From Paramisgurnus dabryanus (lineage: Eukaryota; Chordata; Actinopteri; Cypriniformes; Cobitidae), in assembly GCF_030506205.2 (NCBI RefSeq), contig NC_133352.1, forward strand, positions 23,117,425-23,181,424: DNA of 64,000 bases, in the 5' to 3' direction. Position numbers and translations under genes: made by a program. Below, one piece after another: positions 19,963-32,570 of this stretch. The notes under the pieces are model-generated. The model was not told the origin of the DNA. It saw nothing but the letters and a program-made list of their open reading frames with translations, and ran no database searches. The stretch's first letter is position 1. Each line of letters opens with the position of its first letter.

Positions 19963-20516
19963 GTGTCATTTTATCACATTATATGTGATTTTGTGTAGAT
20001 TTTGTATTAAAATAAATAAAAGGGACAACATAACATGCTAACAACACAATTTGTGTTATTTTGAACACAAGTGTTTTTAGAGCATATATTTATCATGCAC
20101 ATTTTGGTGTAACCATCCAGTATTTTTATACTATATCTCAAAATACACATACTGTAAAAATAGGTGGATGGAAAAATGGATATAAAAAATAGAAAATGGC
20201 ATGACATACAATCATTGTAGTTTTGTATAACATTAAACCTTGAAATGTAACTTTTAACTTTTTTTAAATGTAAAGTTGTTTTTCTGAAATAAAACCCAAT
20301 TAAATATTAAACCTCGATGATGTATGCGGTCGACCAATGCGACTTCCAAACACAAAAATCCTGGCCAGGACGTGTCTGGGAAAAATGGCACGTATGGTCA
20401 CCCTATATCTGACTTTGGGTTGAGCAGAACAAAGAAATGTATACAGGTTTGAAAAAACTTTAGGGTGAGTAAATGATGGAAGCATTTAAATTTTTGGGTG
20501 AACTATCCCTTTAACA

Positions 20517-21532
20517 CACCTGATTCAAATTATCAGCTCTTTAACAATGGTCCATAAATTAAATTAAACTAGGTGTGTCTTATTTAAAATGTGTAGTGCT
20601 AAGTTTTTTCCAGATATTTAGGGGCTCTTGAATGATAAATCAAGGCAGCTTTACAATGAAAATAAAGAAAACAGAAATCAAGAAAAATAGTAAATATCTA
20701 AAGAACATACCTATGTAGGCTACTATCAGTGCAAATTTGATAGTCCTCATAAACAGATTGTAATCTACTTAAAAGGTATGTGGTTTTCCTGATACCACAC
20801 GACGTTTAGTCAAGGCATATGATTGATGACAGGTGTATTAAACCAGACACGCGTTTCCAGCTTACATGGAAATGAGGCTTAAGAGAAGAGGAAAAGAAAA
20901 TTGTAAAATGCAGAAATTGCTATAATAGCATGAACAAGAATGTAAAATGCATAGTGACATTGCAGTAATAAAAAATATGTACTTTAACATTGCATACTGT
21001 ACTTAAATAAAAAGTGAAATGGTGAAGTATTTAATAATGTACTGTAGACTATATTTTAATAAAATCATTTACAAAACCATAAGCTCATAAGATAAGATGT
21101 CATAAGGAAAAGCGAAGTGTAGCAAATCTACAATCATATTATAAAAATATATATTTCAGCTGAAATAGTGCACTAAATAAATTAAAGCCGAGTCAGCAGC
21201 AGTGAATCAGCAAATTTTAAGTACATTTTCACAGCAGTTTACCTGTATGGCTCAACTTTTTATTCGAGGTTGTTTATTCAGCACATTTCTTTCTTTCCTT
21301 CCATCACTGCTGTTGGCATGAGGGGGATTTACTGAGCTTCTGACTGCTTGACTGAGGGTCAGTATTATCAGCCTCTTGCCCGATAAAGCAGAGGTTTTAC
21401 TCCACCCTCACCAACTGGAAATATTGGTTTGGCCGTGCAGGCAAATGAAGTGTCTAATGATGGGGTTTTGAAATAAACCTTCACCTGCTGGCAGCCAGAC
21501 AATCAGGCAGTCTGAGGACAGCTGAATATTTA
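20517..21532. other. Non-coding stretch
   Basis: I see nothing beyond AT-rich sequence here. Confidence 0.4.
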
Positions 21533-21998
21533 AAGGGGACAGAGAATGAAAAATCATTTTTACCTTGTCTTTGTTGAATAATGGTAGTCAACCCACATTC
21601 ACGAACATACAAAAAGTGCTAAACATGCTAATCATCTCAGTCTCATAGAAATTCCTCTTTTAGAAATGTCAGGCAGAAAACGGCCCATTTTGAAAATCTG
21701 ATGCTTCTGACATCACAGGCATCTAACTGCCCCTCCACTTTAAAATAATTGGCTACATTTTTTGAGTGGCAGCAAAGTCAGCCAATCAGTAATGAGATTC
21801 CAAGTTAAGCCAGTAGGGGGAGCCAAATAGGTGCAAAACCACTTGTTTAAAATCCCCCACCCTAATAGAGCTATCTGAGAGAGGTTTTAGGAAGCCTCTA
21901 AGGCATTATAGACCCAAACAAATTTTTTTTTTCTACATGTCACATCACAAAACAAGGATAAATACTCCGTTCAATCATTCTATGTCACCTTTAAGATA
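21533..21998. mobile_element. Interspersed element with TTAAAGG-type ends
   Basis: It starts TTTAAAGGGGACAGAGAATG and ends CTATGTCACCTTTAAG, short inverted ends around ~465 bp. The body resembles an abundant zebrafish-type repeat (CCATTTTGAAAATCTGATGC, GCCAATCAGTAATGAGATTC). No long reading frame. Confidence 0.6.
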
Positions 21999-23040
21999 GA
22001 AAAAAGCTGAGAGAGCATGAAAAGAAAGGAGAGAAATGTTATAAAAACAGCAAATGCTTTGAATGACTGGTGTGCTGCAAGAGTGTAATATTGAGAGAAA
22101 AAGGTGGACATTTTTGTAATTTTAATAAGCACAATTTGGTTCAATTTGGTTAATTGGATGATGTGGATGTTATTCCAGCAAGAAATTGCAATGGAAAAAT
22201 ACTCAATTTCCCAAGACATATTTAGCAAATTTACAAATTCCCCCACATCATGTTTCAATTTTCCCTTGTTATTTTTAAAGAATTGTCATATTAATTCATC
22301 AGATTGACAGCTTTTCTAATGACAAATTAAATGTAATGAAAATAATTGATTTTTGTTCTGATGAAAATGACGCCTCTTTACTTGGAAATCCATCATAAAT
22401 GGGTGATAATCTTACCTTGGTTCCTCTCCTAATGTAGTAAGGGTCAATATTTAATTTTGCATTCACATTTGAATATTCAAATTAAACACTTCAATGAATA
22501 AACCAACACATTTTATCTTGATTTTTAGTGTGACATACCTCATTGAATTAATGGCACGTGTTCCTCTTATGAAAATGTCACATCTAGTAATGTTCTTTAA
22601 AAGGACATTCTTCTCAGCATGTGGTCATAATGACTGTGATAGAAGGTGAGCTGCTGACTTGAGTGGCAAAATGTATGTGCATAAATGTTAATGGTAATCA
22701 CTCAAAGCTTGTTTACATTAGAGAACCGAACCATCTATTTATCCTCCCCCCACCAATTCACTATCTCTCTGTTAAGGCTGACTGCACCTCTCTTTTACTT
22801 GCAGTTTGCAGCACGAGGAAGGCACATAACTGCAGGCGCTGTATGTAATGTTAAACTAAGATTAGCTTACTGGTGCACATCTCTGTATGATGATAAGCAA
22901 CAGTGCTTGCATTTAAAATCTCCAGCTATCCCAGCATTCCCTTTGCTGGTCTAAGGAGTCCCACACATAATAGAAGAACATGAGAATTTATGTGGGGTTT
23001 CTCCATGTAGGTGATATGTTTGAAAGCTTGATGTCATACC
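21999..23040. other. Non-coding stretch
   Basis: AT-rich, with short chance reading frames only. No feature recognised. Confidence 0.4.
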
Positions 23041-23524
23041 TACACTGTTAAAAATAAAGATGCAGGGGGTGGCTTGTTGCTTCAGGAAGAAGGTCCCTAG
23101 TTTAAGCTCTGGCTGGGTCAGGAGGGTTCTCTGTGTGTCCAGTTTCCTTCCGCAGTCCAAAACATGCAGGTTATGTCAATTGGAGATGTTACAATGCCCT
23201 TTCCTCAATGTGTGTATACATTAACTTGTGTGGAGAACTGGTTCTCACCATGAATAAAGCCATAGATGTTGAAATGACATGGATAATAAATAAATGTAAA
23301 GATGCTATGATGCCACAGAAGAATCATTTTTTGGCTACCTTAAAGAACTTTTGACATCAGATGAACCTTATTGTTTCGCAAAAGGTTCTTTGTAGTGGGT
23401 TCTCTATATCATTAGGTGTATATACTGTACATATGTATACTGTATATATATTTTTTAAGAACCTTTGACTGAATTGAAAACAAAAATGACGTGAAGAACT
23501 ATTTAGCAACTTTTAAAGAGTGTA
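23041..23524. mobile_element. Inverted-repeat element containing a tRNA-like SINE fragment
   Basis: Ends CACTGTTAAAAATAAAGATG and TTTTAAAGAGTGTA suit a fish MITE. Inside, 23061-23235 resembles a widespread fish SINE-like repeat (GAAGGTCCCTAGTTTAAGCT, CTGGGTCAGGAGG, CCGCAGTCCAAAACATGCAG). Confidence 0.55.
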
Positions 23525-24068
23525 GCCAGTTATTAACTTGGACTGGAAGAAACCAAAATGGAATTCTGCCTCTGTTGAATAAAAATATAGAAAATGTTGG
23601 CAGTTTGTTGTGAATCTATTTGATTTCCTGTGTGTTGTCCATTTAGTGAGTGTACTCGCTCAAGAAGGCCACTGTCCGTTTCAATCAAATCACAATATGA
23701 AATGCAACCAATTCCAAACTCCTGTTTCTGTGGCACATCCTATTATATATAGTGCCTGTTTTGCTTGTTTTTTAGAACTTCAAATTTAATTTGTTTTAAA
23801 GCTTTAAAATGTATTATTTTTCTTGTAATATGTGAAGAGTTCCGATGCAAAACCCTCAAAATGCATGCAAGCGTCTAAAACAATCCACTTTCTTGGAAAA
23901 TACATAGTAAACAATTACAAAATCACTAAAGATGTAACTAGAAACATTGCAAATGATGAAAGTCAAAGTTTAAAGATGAAGAAACTGAACCACACATTAG
24001 GTGGCGCTGTGGTCCATGTGACTGCCACAATACATCATTCAGGTCCAAGGATTGACCGAGGACCAGGG

Positions 24069-25008
24069 GTGCGTTTCCCAAAAGCATTGTTAGCCAACTA
24101 CTGTCCTAAGTTACGTCGTAACTGACGAAGGTCAAGGATTTTGTGTTTCCCGAAACCAAAGTTCAAACAAACATTCGCAAGCTGCATTGCAAACTTGTGT
24201 GGTTTGAATAACAGCTTTTCACCTGTCATTGGAAGCAAAGTTCCTTGTAATTATAATATGTAGACTTACGTAGATCATGCTTTTGGACAAAATAAGCAAA
24301 AAACATGTAGTACATTCTATATCCATCATTCTAAATATATAAAAATGTATTTTACATCTTTAAGTTTGTAAACAGAATTAAAGGGCCGCATTTGAAAACT
24401 GTGCATATGCGCCGCCATACGAGCTTTAAGACCCTGGGGACTCCTTGGGAGGATATGTTATTTAGAGCAGTGATCTGACATTAAATCGATTTGCACAGAT
24501 TAATTAGTACTTCACCTCCCATATGACATCATCAACTATGTTGCTAAACCAACATGGTTCAAATGACGAATGTGCGACAAAGTTACTATGCTTTCAGGAA
24601 ACAGTTGTGACAAGGTAGTTAGTTTCTCCAACTATGCATTGTACTATCGTGGTTCAGCAGTGAGTTACATCGTTGTTCGTGAGACGCAGCCCAGGGCGCA
24701 CTTGCACTATCCAAACCAAACTGAGCCCAGGCACGTTTGACCATCAAAGCCTGGTTCATTTGACTAGGGTGATCGCTCTGAACAGCGCCCTGGCCGGCTT
24801 GCAGAGGTGGGCTTGAGCACGGTTCAATTGGGTTCAGGAGTGGAACATGCAATGTGATTGCAAATTGTGCCAGAGCGCGATTCAAAAGGAAAAACATCAA
24901 TTGCGCGAAAGCGAACCTGGGCTAGGTGAGTGCATGCTTCTGGGGGAGTAGGGAGGGGGACAATCGCGCTGGGTCATGGTTTGGTTTGGATAGTGTGAGT
25001 GCGCCCTA
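24069..25008. mobile_element. Two adjoining or nested DNA elements
   Basis: The first begins GTGCGTTTCCCAAAAGCATT near 24069 and runs to about 24690, where the opposite end is degenerate (GTGAGACGCAGCCC). The second, 24692-25008, has clear inverted ends AGGGCGCACTTGCACTATCC and GGATAGTGTGAGTGCGCCCT. The intervening DNA is non-coding. Confidence 0.6.
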
Positions 25009-25586
25009 AAGTTTGAATGTTATCCACGGTCATTTTGCATCTTATCCATCTTTTGTGCAAGCTTAGAGGAAAAGTGCACAAAGTCTGTACTGTATGTATG
25101 TAGTGATGTATTTCTGAATGGTGTGATGCCCCGATTAAGTGAATTTGAAGCGAATTTGATGAACATAAAGTACATGCCAAGAACTTTCGATTAGTGGCTT
25201 TAGAATCTGAGCGCTTTATGTATTTAATTATTTCTGTTTGTAAATAAGTGACACAATAAGGTTACAGTATAGGTAGTTATGATTTTTGTGGATTTGGAGG
25301 TCGGGGTGCTTGTCAGGCATGTACAGGCATCATATTTAACAGCCAATTTCAGAGCTCCACCACTTCAAAAATCCCTATATAACCCATTGTTATAGGCAAT
25401 TTGAGGCATATTCCTTAAGATTGTGTTCGACAAAAACACTATAATGATGGTAAATCATACTGCTGATGACAATAATAATAGTGATTTGTCAGAGAATCCA
25501 TCCACCTCTCACTTCCACCTCGTAATTACAACCAGTCGTTCCGTAAAACCCCTGGATGATATGAAAGATGGACAGATGAGTAGACG

Positions 25587-26060
25587 GTGAGACGAAATGA
25601 TGAGGTGAGAAGAAAGCCTGCTGTGATGGAGGGTGGAGGGAGGTCTATCCTCAGGGGCCGCGTTGTTATGCCCTACCATCATCCCCCTGCTTTCAGCACC
25701 AACCCATCCTCTCCATCACTGTCGGCCGGAGGGGGCAGCTCGACCGACTGCAGAGGGGAAACGTCGCATGTCGTGTGGGTGAGGGCAGGGGGAGTCGCCC
25801 CTGTGGAGCTTCTGGAGTTCTTTTCATATCAATCACACCACGGGCTGAGAGCTACAGACAGCCATCTTCCACTCATTTCAGGAGCATTAAAGAAACTCCT
25901 ACCATTCAAACATCTACGTCTGATCCCTTCCCAAGCGCGATCGCTTCAACTCCATCGTGACCCTCTGTTGGCTGTCATTCTTTGGCTTTTGCCAGACCCC
26001 TGCAAATCGACTTCTATTACCCTCAACCTGACAGTGGGAGTCTCTGGCAAAGTACTGTGA
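25587..26060 (+). other. GC-rich open stretch, no assignment
   Basis: A 157-codon frame lies here, in DNA clearly richer in GC and CpG than its surroundings. A second frame runs across 25775-25960 and 25982-26164. The composition (STNPSSPSLSAGGGSS) is low-complexity and I recognise no domain. Splice-like sites occur (CTTTCAG near 25690; GTGGGTGAGG near 25775). It could be an exon, a CpG-rich regulatory region or chance. Confidence 0.2.
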
Positions 26061-28340
26061 GTAATGCGATTTGTCTCTCCGTTGTTGTGCACTGGGAAAT
26101 AAACTGTCAAGGTGTTTTCAGATGTGAGAACAGAGAAACTGGGAGAAAAGAGCGAGAGATTTGACAGAGTGGTAGTTAAAGAAATATTTCAAAGCAAAAA
26201 TGCAAATGTATCCATTAAAATCATAAAATGTACCCACCACTTTTTTATACAACGGAAAATGCATAGTGATTTAAATACAAAATTAAATATTAAAGATAAG
26301 ATGTAGATAAACAGAGCGTTTATTCCACCACACACAGTGGTTTCATTTTATCTCTCGTTTTGAGTCTCCATCTCTTCTTTAGCTTCTCCCAAGGGTTTAT
26401 ATTTGTCTCTATGGAAATTCAGTCATATTACCAGTTGGTTGTGAACTTGCTCAGACTTGCCACTTCAAACCACAGGTTCATTAACAGGAAACAATTAGCG
26501 AGCAAGCCTGCACGCAGTACAACACAAAATTACAGCATGTGGCAGTACACCTAAATGCTTATTTCCTCCAAACCCTCTAAAAGAAAAAAATACAATATTC
26601 ACAGTCATTATTATAAGATAGCCCCCTTTTATATTAAAAAGAAATACAGTGGCTGATTGCGGTCAGGGTCAGGCGAAAATGTCTGGTGGAGATATAATAT
26701 CGCACCTACCATGGTTAATTGGGTAATGTGATGATTTTACCATGAAGCCAATTCGGAGGTCAACCGCAATCATTTTATTCCTCCTTGGGCTAAGAAGTCA
26801 CAGGTGTCAAAGACCAAGTACATCTTATTTTACCAGGATGAGCAGACCTCTGTTATTCTTCTTTTTCCCTATTAAATGAATCATTCTGGCACCAAAATAC
26901 TGAGATCCAAATATCACCTCTTTATTTGATCTTTAAAGGAGTGCTGTGACCCTGGCCCATATCAAATCAAAGTGCTACCTAGGCTTATTAGCAGAATAAC
27001 CCTGGATTTCTTTCTCTCGTATCTGTTTTCTACTTGCGATCACAGGGTCTTATCTTCTGTGATGTGCTGCTTGACCTTCCCTTTAGTAGAGTCAGTAGTG
27101 AGGAGATGCTTCGTTGGAGTAAAGGATGCTGGAATAGATATTCATTAGTTATGAGATAGCCCTCCGCATTCACATGATGACCTCCGAGGCTGTGGGATAA
27201 AAGACAGCCAACAATGAGGAAGTGATTTAAAACCTACACTGCTTTTTATGGGGTGACCTTCCCATACAACCCTGGACTAGCTTTCATACTCATCTACCTT
27301 TATTCAGACATCATCTGACAAAACAGACTCTAAGAAGTACATAACGGATGTCACTATAAAAAACATATTGCCTATGAAATGTATTAGTCAAACTTAGTCA
27401 GCTAAATATTGATTTTTACAGGCAATACTTCCAATGTCAGTTGCACACATGTTGTGAAAAGATTACAAGAAGTTCAAAAAACTTATTTTCTTTATGACTC
27501 ACTGCCGAGTTTAAACTGTTAGCGTGGCCTTTCCCTTAGGGTGAGTCTTGTTTATCTATATTGTGTTATGAGGGGAAGCTGAAATTGGATATGTGGAGGT
27601 AACTACAGGTTAGATTACTTCACAAAGCAATTGATGTTCCATTATCATGTACTGTAATAATGAACTTGTGTTCTCATTACCGTTGGATGGGTTGATGCCG
27701 TAGTAAGTACAACGGCTATTCCATTTAAAAGTAAAATAATTCCCGAGTCCATATGGCTTCATTGCCAATCAATCATACTGCACTCGCAATCATTCATCAA
27801 AAGCTGTAGAGGTGAATGACAGATTTACACGAGAGATTGGACCTGTTGTTAATTAGGTCCTTTTGTATGAGTGATCTGCAGGCTCAATATATTCCGAATA
27901 TTAGCTGCTGACAATTCATTAAAATGCCTGTATAAGTTTGGCGCCGGCTGGTGCAATGGGAGGGAGCTTTGACTAAGTGAAATAATGAAGCAGGGATATG
28001 GCTGTGCAGTAGTGTGACACTAACAATATGCAGATTGCCAGAACATTTTTGGCAGCAGCTAAGATCTAAAAAAAAATTCAGGGATTTATTACAGGATTTC
28101 AAGAGGACTCTGCAAAAAGGTTCCTTGTTGTCAGACCACAAAATGGACACTGCAATGTTTTCGTCATGGGTGAAAGAGAGATAATTAGGCATTAATCTGC
28201 TTTCTATTTCAGTCTAATGTGCCAGTCATTGAGGACACTGGATGGTGGTTTGTAATTTACTGTGAAGTTTGCTTAGATATATCAGTTAATGCTTTAAATG
28301 AGCCAATTAAGTGCAATTAAAGTATAAAGGCGTATATAGT
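26061..28340. other. Non-coding stretch without recognisable repeats
   Basis: Mostly unique-looking sequence, AT-rich, only short frames. It has fewer repeats than the rest of the window, so conserved non-coding elements are possible, but none can be shown from one sequence. Confidence 0.35.
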
Positions 28341-28349
28341 AGCCAAGCG

Positions 28350-28850
28350 TGCCGCACAAGCCCTGAAAAGTGAAGCCAAAACGTCTCGATCGCCCCCCAG
28401 TGACTGGTCCCAGTATAGGTCATAAACCCCGCCTCCCCATGTTATTCAATGGGACTTGAGACCAATTTAATTACACTTCAATTATCTTTTTTCCGAAGCT
28501 GGTCATGTATTGTAGTTTTTATTACGCTGATGTAAATTGAAGTTTTTGTTTTTAAAATAAGTTTGTTTTTAGTTAGTTATTTAATGCTATAAAATTGGTG
28601 GTGTCACGTCATGATTGACAGCTGTGATATCGTGTGATTTGCGCATTCTGTGAGAGCGAGGATGGGGCCTTGATTTCGCGGCTTTACTTACTGCTCACTA
28701 CTGCGCAGGACTGGTCCCGAAATCGCTACTGCGAAGACTCAAGACCCAAGATGTCAGCACGTATCGGCACACTGACGGCTTCACTTTTCACCAGTGGTAG
28801 AGAGCGAACAGGCGTTGTCCATCTTTTTTTACAGTCTATGATAGTAGCTG
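28350..28850 (+). mobile_element. Interspersed repeat, GTGAAGCCAAAACGTCTCGA type
   Basis: The block from GTGAAGCCAAAACGTCTCGA at about 28370 through CCCCGCCTCCCCATGTTATT to the T-rich end TTTTTTTACAGTCTATG near 28840 resembles a repeat common in cyprinid genomes. The 110-codon frame at 28634-28966 lies largely inside it and is not a gene. Confidence 0.55.
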
Positions 28851-29010
28851 AAAATTTAAACTCACATTGGCAAAGCATCTATAGGCGTTTATTTGTACCC
28901 CCACCCAAAAAAGTGAATCTCTTTCATGTCCATCAAACCACTTTTCCGTGTACAGCCAATTATTAACTTGTGAAAAGGCCGTTTTTAAATGTTTAATAAA
29001 ATGTGCTCCT

Positions 29011-29053
29011 ATATAGCTTAGTGGTAGCATTGTGTGGGTTTGAAACCAGGGAA
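29011..29053 (+). repeat. Degenerate tRNA-like SINE fragment
   Basis: TAGCTTAGTGGTAGCATTGT followed by GTGGGTTTGAAACC resembles the A and B boxes of a tRNA-derived SINE, but it is too short and imperfect to be a tRNA gene. Confidence 0.45.
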
Positions 29054-29507
29054 CATTTTAATGTACTGAAAGGCAAATTAAATATAAATGTAAAATGTGA
29101 CAGATTAAATAGGGTTTAATATAAAGCACAGTTAATTACTGATTGATGGAGGAGTATGTAATTAGGAGAGTACTACTGCATTCTCTATATTGCAGTTGTA
29201 TACAGTATATCTCCCTGATGTGCTTTCAGACAGATCTTTAAATCAGTCGATCCCTTGTACCATCAAATGACTGATGTTTTTATTTATTTGGACTGCCGAC
29301 TAGGCACCATTATCCTAATTGTCAAGGAAATTAGTATAAAATGGCACTAGAGTGAATGAAGTGGATAGTTGGAAGTTATGGAAGATTACACAAAATAGGC
29401 TGATCTTTAAAAAGTGGTAAGTCTATACAGATTTCATGAGATACTTCAAAACAAACAGGACAGCTCAAGCATACTGAAACTGTGTCTAGAAACTATACAT
29501 ACAAACT

Positions 29508-29562
29508 TTCTGTAGCTCAGTCGGTAAAGCATGGTGCTAGTTATACCAAAGTCATGACCTGA
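29508..29562 (+). repeat. tRNA-derived SINE head, interrupted
   Basis: TGTAGCTCAGTCGGTAAAGC is an A-box-like start and TACCAAAGTCATGACC follows, but the B box is missing because another element begins at 29563. Confidence 0.55.
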
Positions 29563-29977
29563 CAGTGGCGGCTCGTGACTGCTCATCCGCGGGGCGCAAA
29601 TTCAAAATATGTGTTTGTTGCGTCATGTGAACCATGTGCATCACTTGTTTTGTCAAAATAAGTGCATGCTACACACGCGTCAAAACCATTTATGATAAAA
29701 GAGACGCTCACGTTCACAAAATACACGCAAGACACTCCCTTAACAGTAAACTCTGATTACGCATGAGATTATGCGAGTATCTGGCAAACGCCAGCGTCTC
29801 TTTTATCATAAACCCTTTAGGCGCGTCTGCAGCAGGCACTTATTTTGACAAGACATGTGATGCACATAGGATCACTTGATGTGCAAAACACATATTTTGA
29901 AATTATGAACCACACACATGAGGGGCTACATTCATGTTGTGACTAACTTTGTCAAAAGAAGTCACCGGCCACCACTG
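29563..29977. mobile_element. CAGTGGCGGCT inverted-repeat element, copy 1
   Basis: Ends CAGTGGCGGCTCGTGACT and GTCACCGGCCACCACTG are inverted. The interior has long complementary arms (TTTATGATAAAAGAGACGCT and its complement). No matching 8-bp duplication is visible here. Copy 2 is at 36773-37307 and a broken copy at 44186-45640. Confidence 0.8.
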
Positions 29978-30658
29978 CTGCATACTCTTAGCCTCATGCA
30001 TGCTGTTGTATTGTATAAATGGTGAAATAAGATGACAAAAAATACAAATGAGAATTTCCTATTAAAGTTAGTAGGAAAGGACAGGTTTATGAGGGTCATT
30101 TTCGACAGATCGGTGGAAATTATCACTTTGATTTCTATCAGGACTGCTGGGTCAGGTTACGGCCAGGATTTTATTTGAATCATAGTTCACGATCATTATG
30201 TTCACCTATGCTGTAATAAGAACCGATTTATTGTGCAGCTGCTGTTGGCACACAACGTATCACACAGATCCTAAAGCTTAAAATGTTTTCTTTTAATTAC
30301 AGTGCAATTGCAGTAAACTGGTAGATCTGACCCGACATGGTGTGTATTGTGAAAGTATTTTTTGCATATCCTATATCCTCCTAAGACCTTGATGTCCACA
30401 TACGTGGACATCACATTTTTTCACCATAATGCTAAATTCTTTGTAACTGGAACCTGTTGTACACAAAAGTGGACAATAACTGCTCATGTTCAAAGAAAAC
30501 TATTTTGTTATTATATTTACTGGTTCTTCCTATCCCCAAAACAGCTGGAAGAAATCTGAAAAAAGACAAACCCAAACTCGGGTCTTGGGAGAAAGTACTA
30601 AAAATATTATCCTGTGAATGCATGTTTGTAGTATGTATGCGTGAGTCTGAGACTGCCT
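29978..30658. other. Non-coding stretch
   Basis: No feature recognised; short frames only. Confidence 0.35.
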
Positions 30659-30822
30659 GCACTGTAAAAAGTGAAAAGTTGGATGAACTAAAAAAAAAAC
30701 TTCACTTGGTAACACCTAAAAACTGAAATTGTACACTTAAAGATATATGTTGAAAAACATTTTTCGTAGGTGTTACCAATTAAAGTAATTTTTTTAAAGT
30801 TGATCCAACTTTTCACTTTTTA
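30659..30822. mobile_element. MITE, CACTGTAAAAAGTGAAAAGT family
   Basis: CACTGTAAAAAGTGAAAAGT at the left is mirrored by AACTTTTCACTTTTTATAC at the right, and GGTAACACCTA by TAGGTGTTACC near the middle. A related copy is at 36301-36500. Confidence 0.75.
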
Positions 30823-31095
30823 TACTTTGTGAGCAGACACTACTTAAGTATTTTTACTTTTTTACATAAAAGTACATTTTTAAGTATTCATATTTTATCA
30901 GTGTTTTTCTTTGGAAAACATACATTTCAAAGCATATTATCATAATTTTTTGCTCCACTACATTTCATAATTTCAAGTTTTTGGTTTATATTTAATATTT
31001 CAGTACATTAAACATCTAGTATTTTTTTCCTCAAACAAACACTCTGATAATAAAGTATAGATGCTTGGATAATGTACTTAAAATACTCAAGTATT
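30823..31095. repeat. Interspersed repeat (ACTTAAGTATTTTTACTTTT type)
   Basis: Contains CTACTTAAGTATTTTTACTT, GCTCCACTACATTTC and AAATACTCAAGTATTGTCCG, a body that recurs widely in fish genomes. The ends are loosely inverted. Confidence 0.5.
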
Positions 31096-31544
31096 GTCCG
31101 CCTCTGTTTGTGAGCGAGTGTGCATTAACCATGTTGGCCCTGTATGTCCACAACAGAGCTTTTGATCCAATCATCTTTGTCTTTATGTTTAAAAATTTAC
31201 ATTTTAAATGTGCAACATTTAGTGTTGACTTTGAAGGTATTCACGATTCAAATTTGGATGAATAAAAGATGATACGAGATAAGAGTTTAAATGGGCATTA
31301 ATTATTATTTAATGCACAAGGTCTACATCTGCACAAGTAGATATTGTGCTTTTTAAATTATGCGTCCCCCTTGGACATTTACTCAGGTAAATGTGAAAAT
31401 TGATTTCTACAAAGTGATTTGAAATAATCTTAAATTTTATATGACTAAGTTCACCACTTTAACAAGTCACATAAATAGTGCTATGTGTGCAGTCAAGAGG
31501 TTAAAACCGTAGTATAAATTCACCTCAGTCTGAAAGGTTCAGCT

Positions 31545-32570
31545 TTTGGTGAGTCAGTATTTGTGGCTCACAGCATAAAAAAAGTACACTCCAGCAAATC
31601 TGCAAAGAAGTAATTGAAAAGCACAAGGCAGAGGATGGAAAGAAGCTTTCCAAGTCATTAAATATCCTTTGGAGTATAGTTAAATCAATAATTATGCAGG
31701 TGTATGGCACAATAGGTGTATTGCACAATTGTAAATCTACCTAGAGCAGTTCGTCTTCAAAAGCCAAGTGACCACATACTGTAAGAAAGAGATTGCCTAG
31801 GGAGGCCACCAAGAGACCAATGACAACTGTGAAAAGGTTAAGAGCTTCATTGGCTAAAACTGCGAATATAACAATGGTTACCCAAGTGTTTCACCAGTCA
31901 CAGAGATATGGGAAAATGGCAAATAGATGGCCACTAGTGTAAAAATGTCATACGACGTATTGGATACAGTTTGTCAGAAAGCCTGTGGGAGACTCGGAAG
32001 AGAACTGGAAGAAAGTTGGTCTGATGAGACCAAAACTAGACTTTGGGCATCAACAAAAATATGTTTGGAATAAGTTAAAATCGCTGGCCCTAAAAGCTAA
32101 TAATAAATGCAGCAAAATCAACCTGGTCTCACAGGAATTTTTTTGTAAATACATTATGGGGTGACTACAAATTAGAAATGTATAATTATAAAAACAAAAC
32201 TGCAATAATGAAGCTCTACAGTCCCTCTAAAGGCAACATCACTGGGATGAAAGATCTTACAAAACCATTTAAATGAGATCGTACAAATTCATATGAATTA
32301 ATATATTTATTTATATTGTGTTTGCAAGAAATAATGCAACAAAAAGTTGTTGTTTTTTAAGCAAGACAATGCCTACAAGCAGTCATGTAAAGCTAAACAT
32401 GAATGGCTTTAAAAATATATTAATGTCCTTGAATAGCCAAGTTAGTGTCCAAAATTCGATCCAATGGAACATTTATGAAAGGACTTAAAGACTTTCTAGT
32501 CACAAACTCCATATAATCTGACTCAGTGTAAGCACGTCTGCAGTTAAGAATACTTCATTATGAAAAAATA
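31545..32570 (+). pseudogene. Decayed Tc1-like transposase
   Basis: A Tc1/mariner transposase relic, no longer translatable. In broken frames one can read WSDETKTRL near 32010-32045 (the fish Tc1 block around the second catalytic Asp region), QDNA near 32363, HEWL near 32400, and a degenerate form of the LEWPSQSPDLNPIE block near 32425-32470, with multiple stops and frameshifts. Upstream, nucleotide text such as GGAGGCCACCAAGAGACCAA and TGTGGGAGACTCGGAAG fits fish Tc1 elements. Terminal inverted repeats were not found, so the copy is old and eroded. Confidence 0.78.

Larger units (their letters stand above)
18511..20516. mobile_element. Split MITE with younger elements inside
   Basis: The left arm (GGATAGTTTACCCAAAAAAA-like, 18511-18650) and right arm (TTTGGGTGAACTATCCCTTT ending near 20512) belong to the same inverted-repeat family as 34083-34374. 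They are now ~1.8 kb apart. Between them are a TA-flanked element at 18806-19200 and a further nest at 19508-19962. That the two arms once formed one copy is inferred from orientation and order. Confidence 0.55.

Noticed and set aside
28634..28966. 110-codon frame
   Set aside because: Falls mostly in a common interspersed repeat and continues into AT-rich DNA without any motif.
29011..29053. Second tRNA-like sequence
   Set aside because: Too short and imperfect for a tRNA; fits a SINE fragment.
29508..29562. Possible tRNA gene (TGTAGCTCAGTCGG start)
   Set aside because: Only the A-box half is present; no B box or foldable cloverleaf before the next element starts. It is a SINE head.
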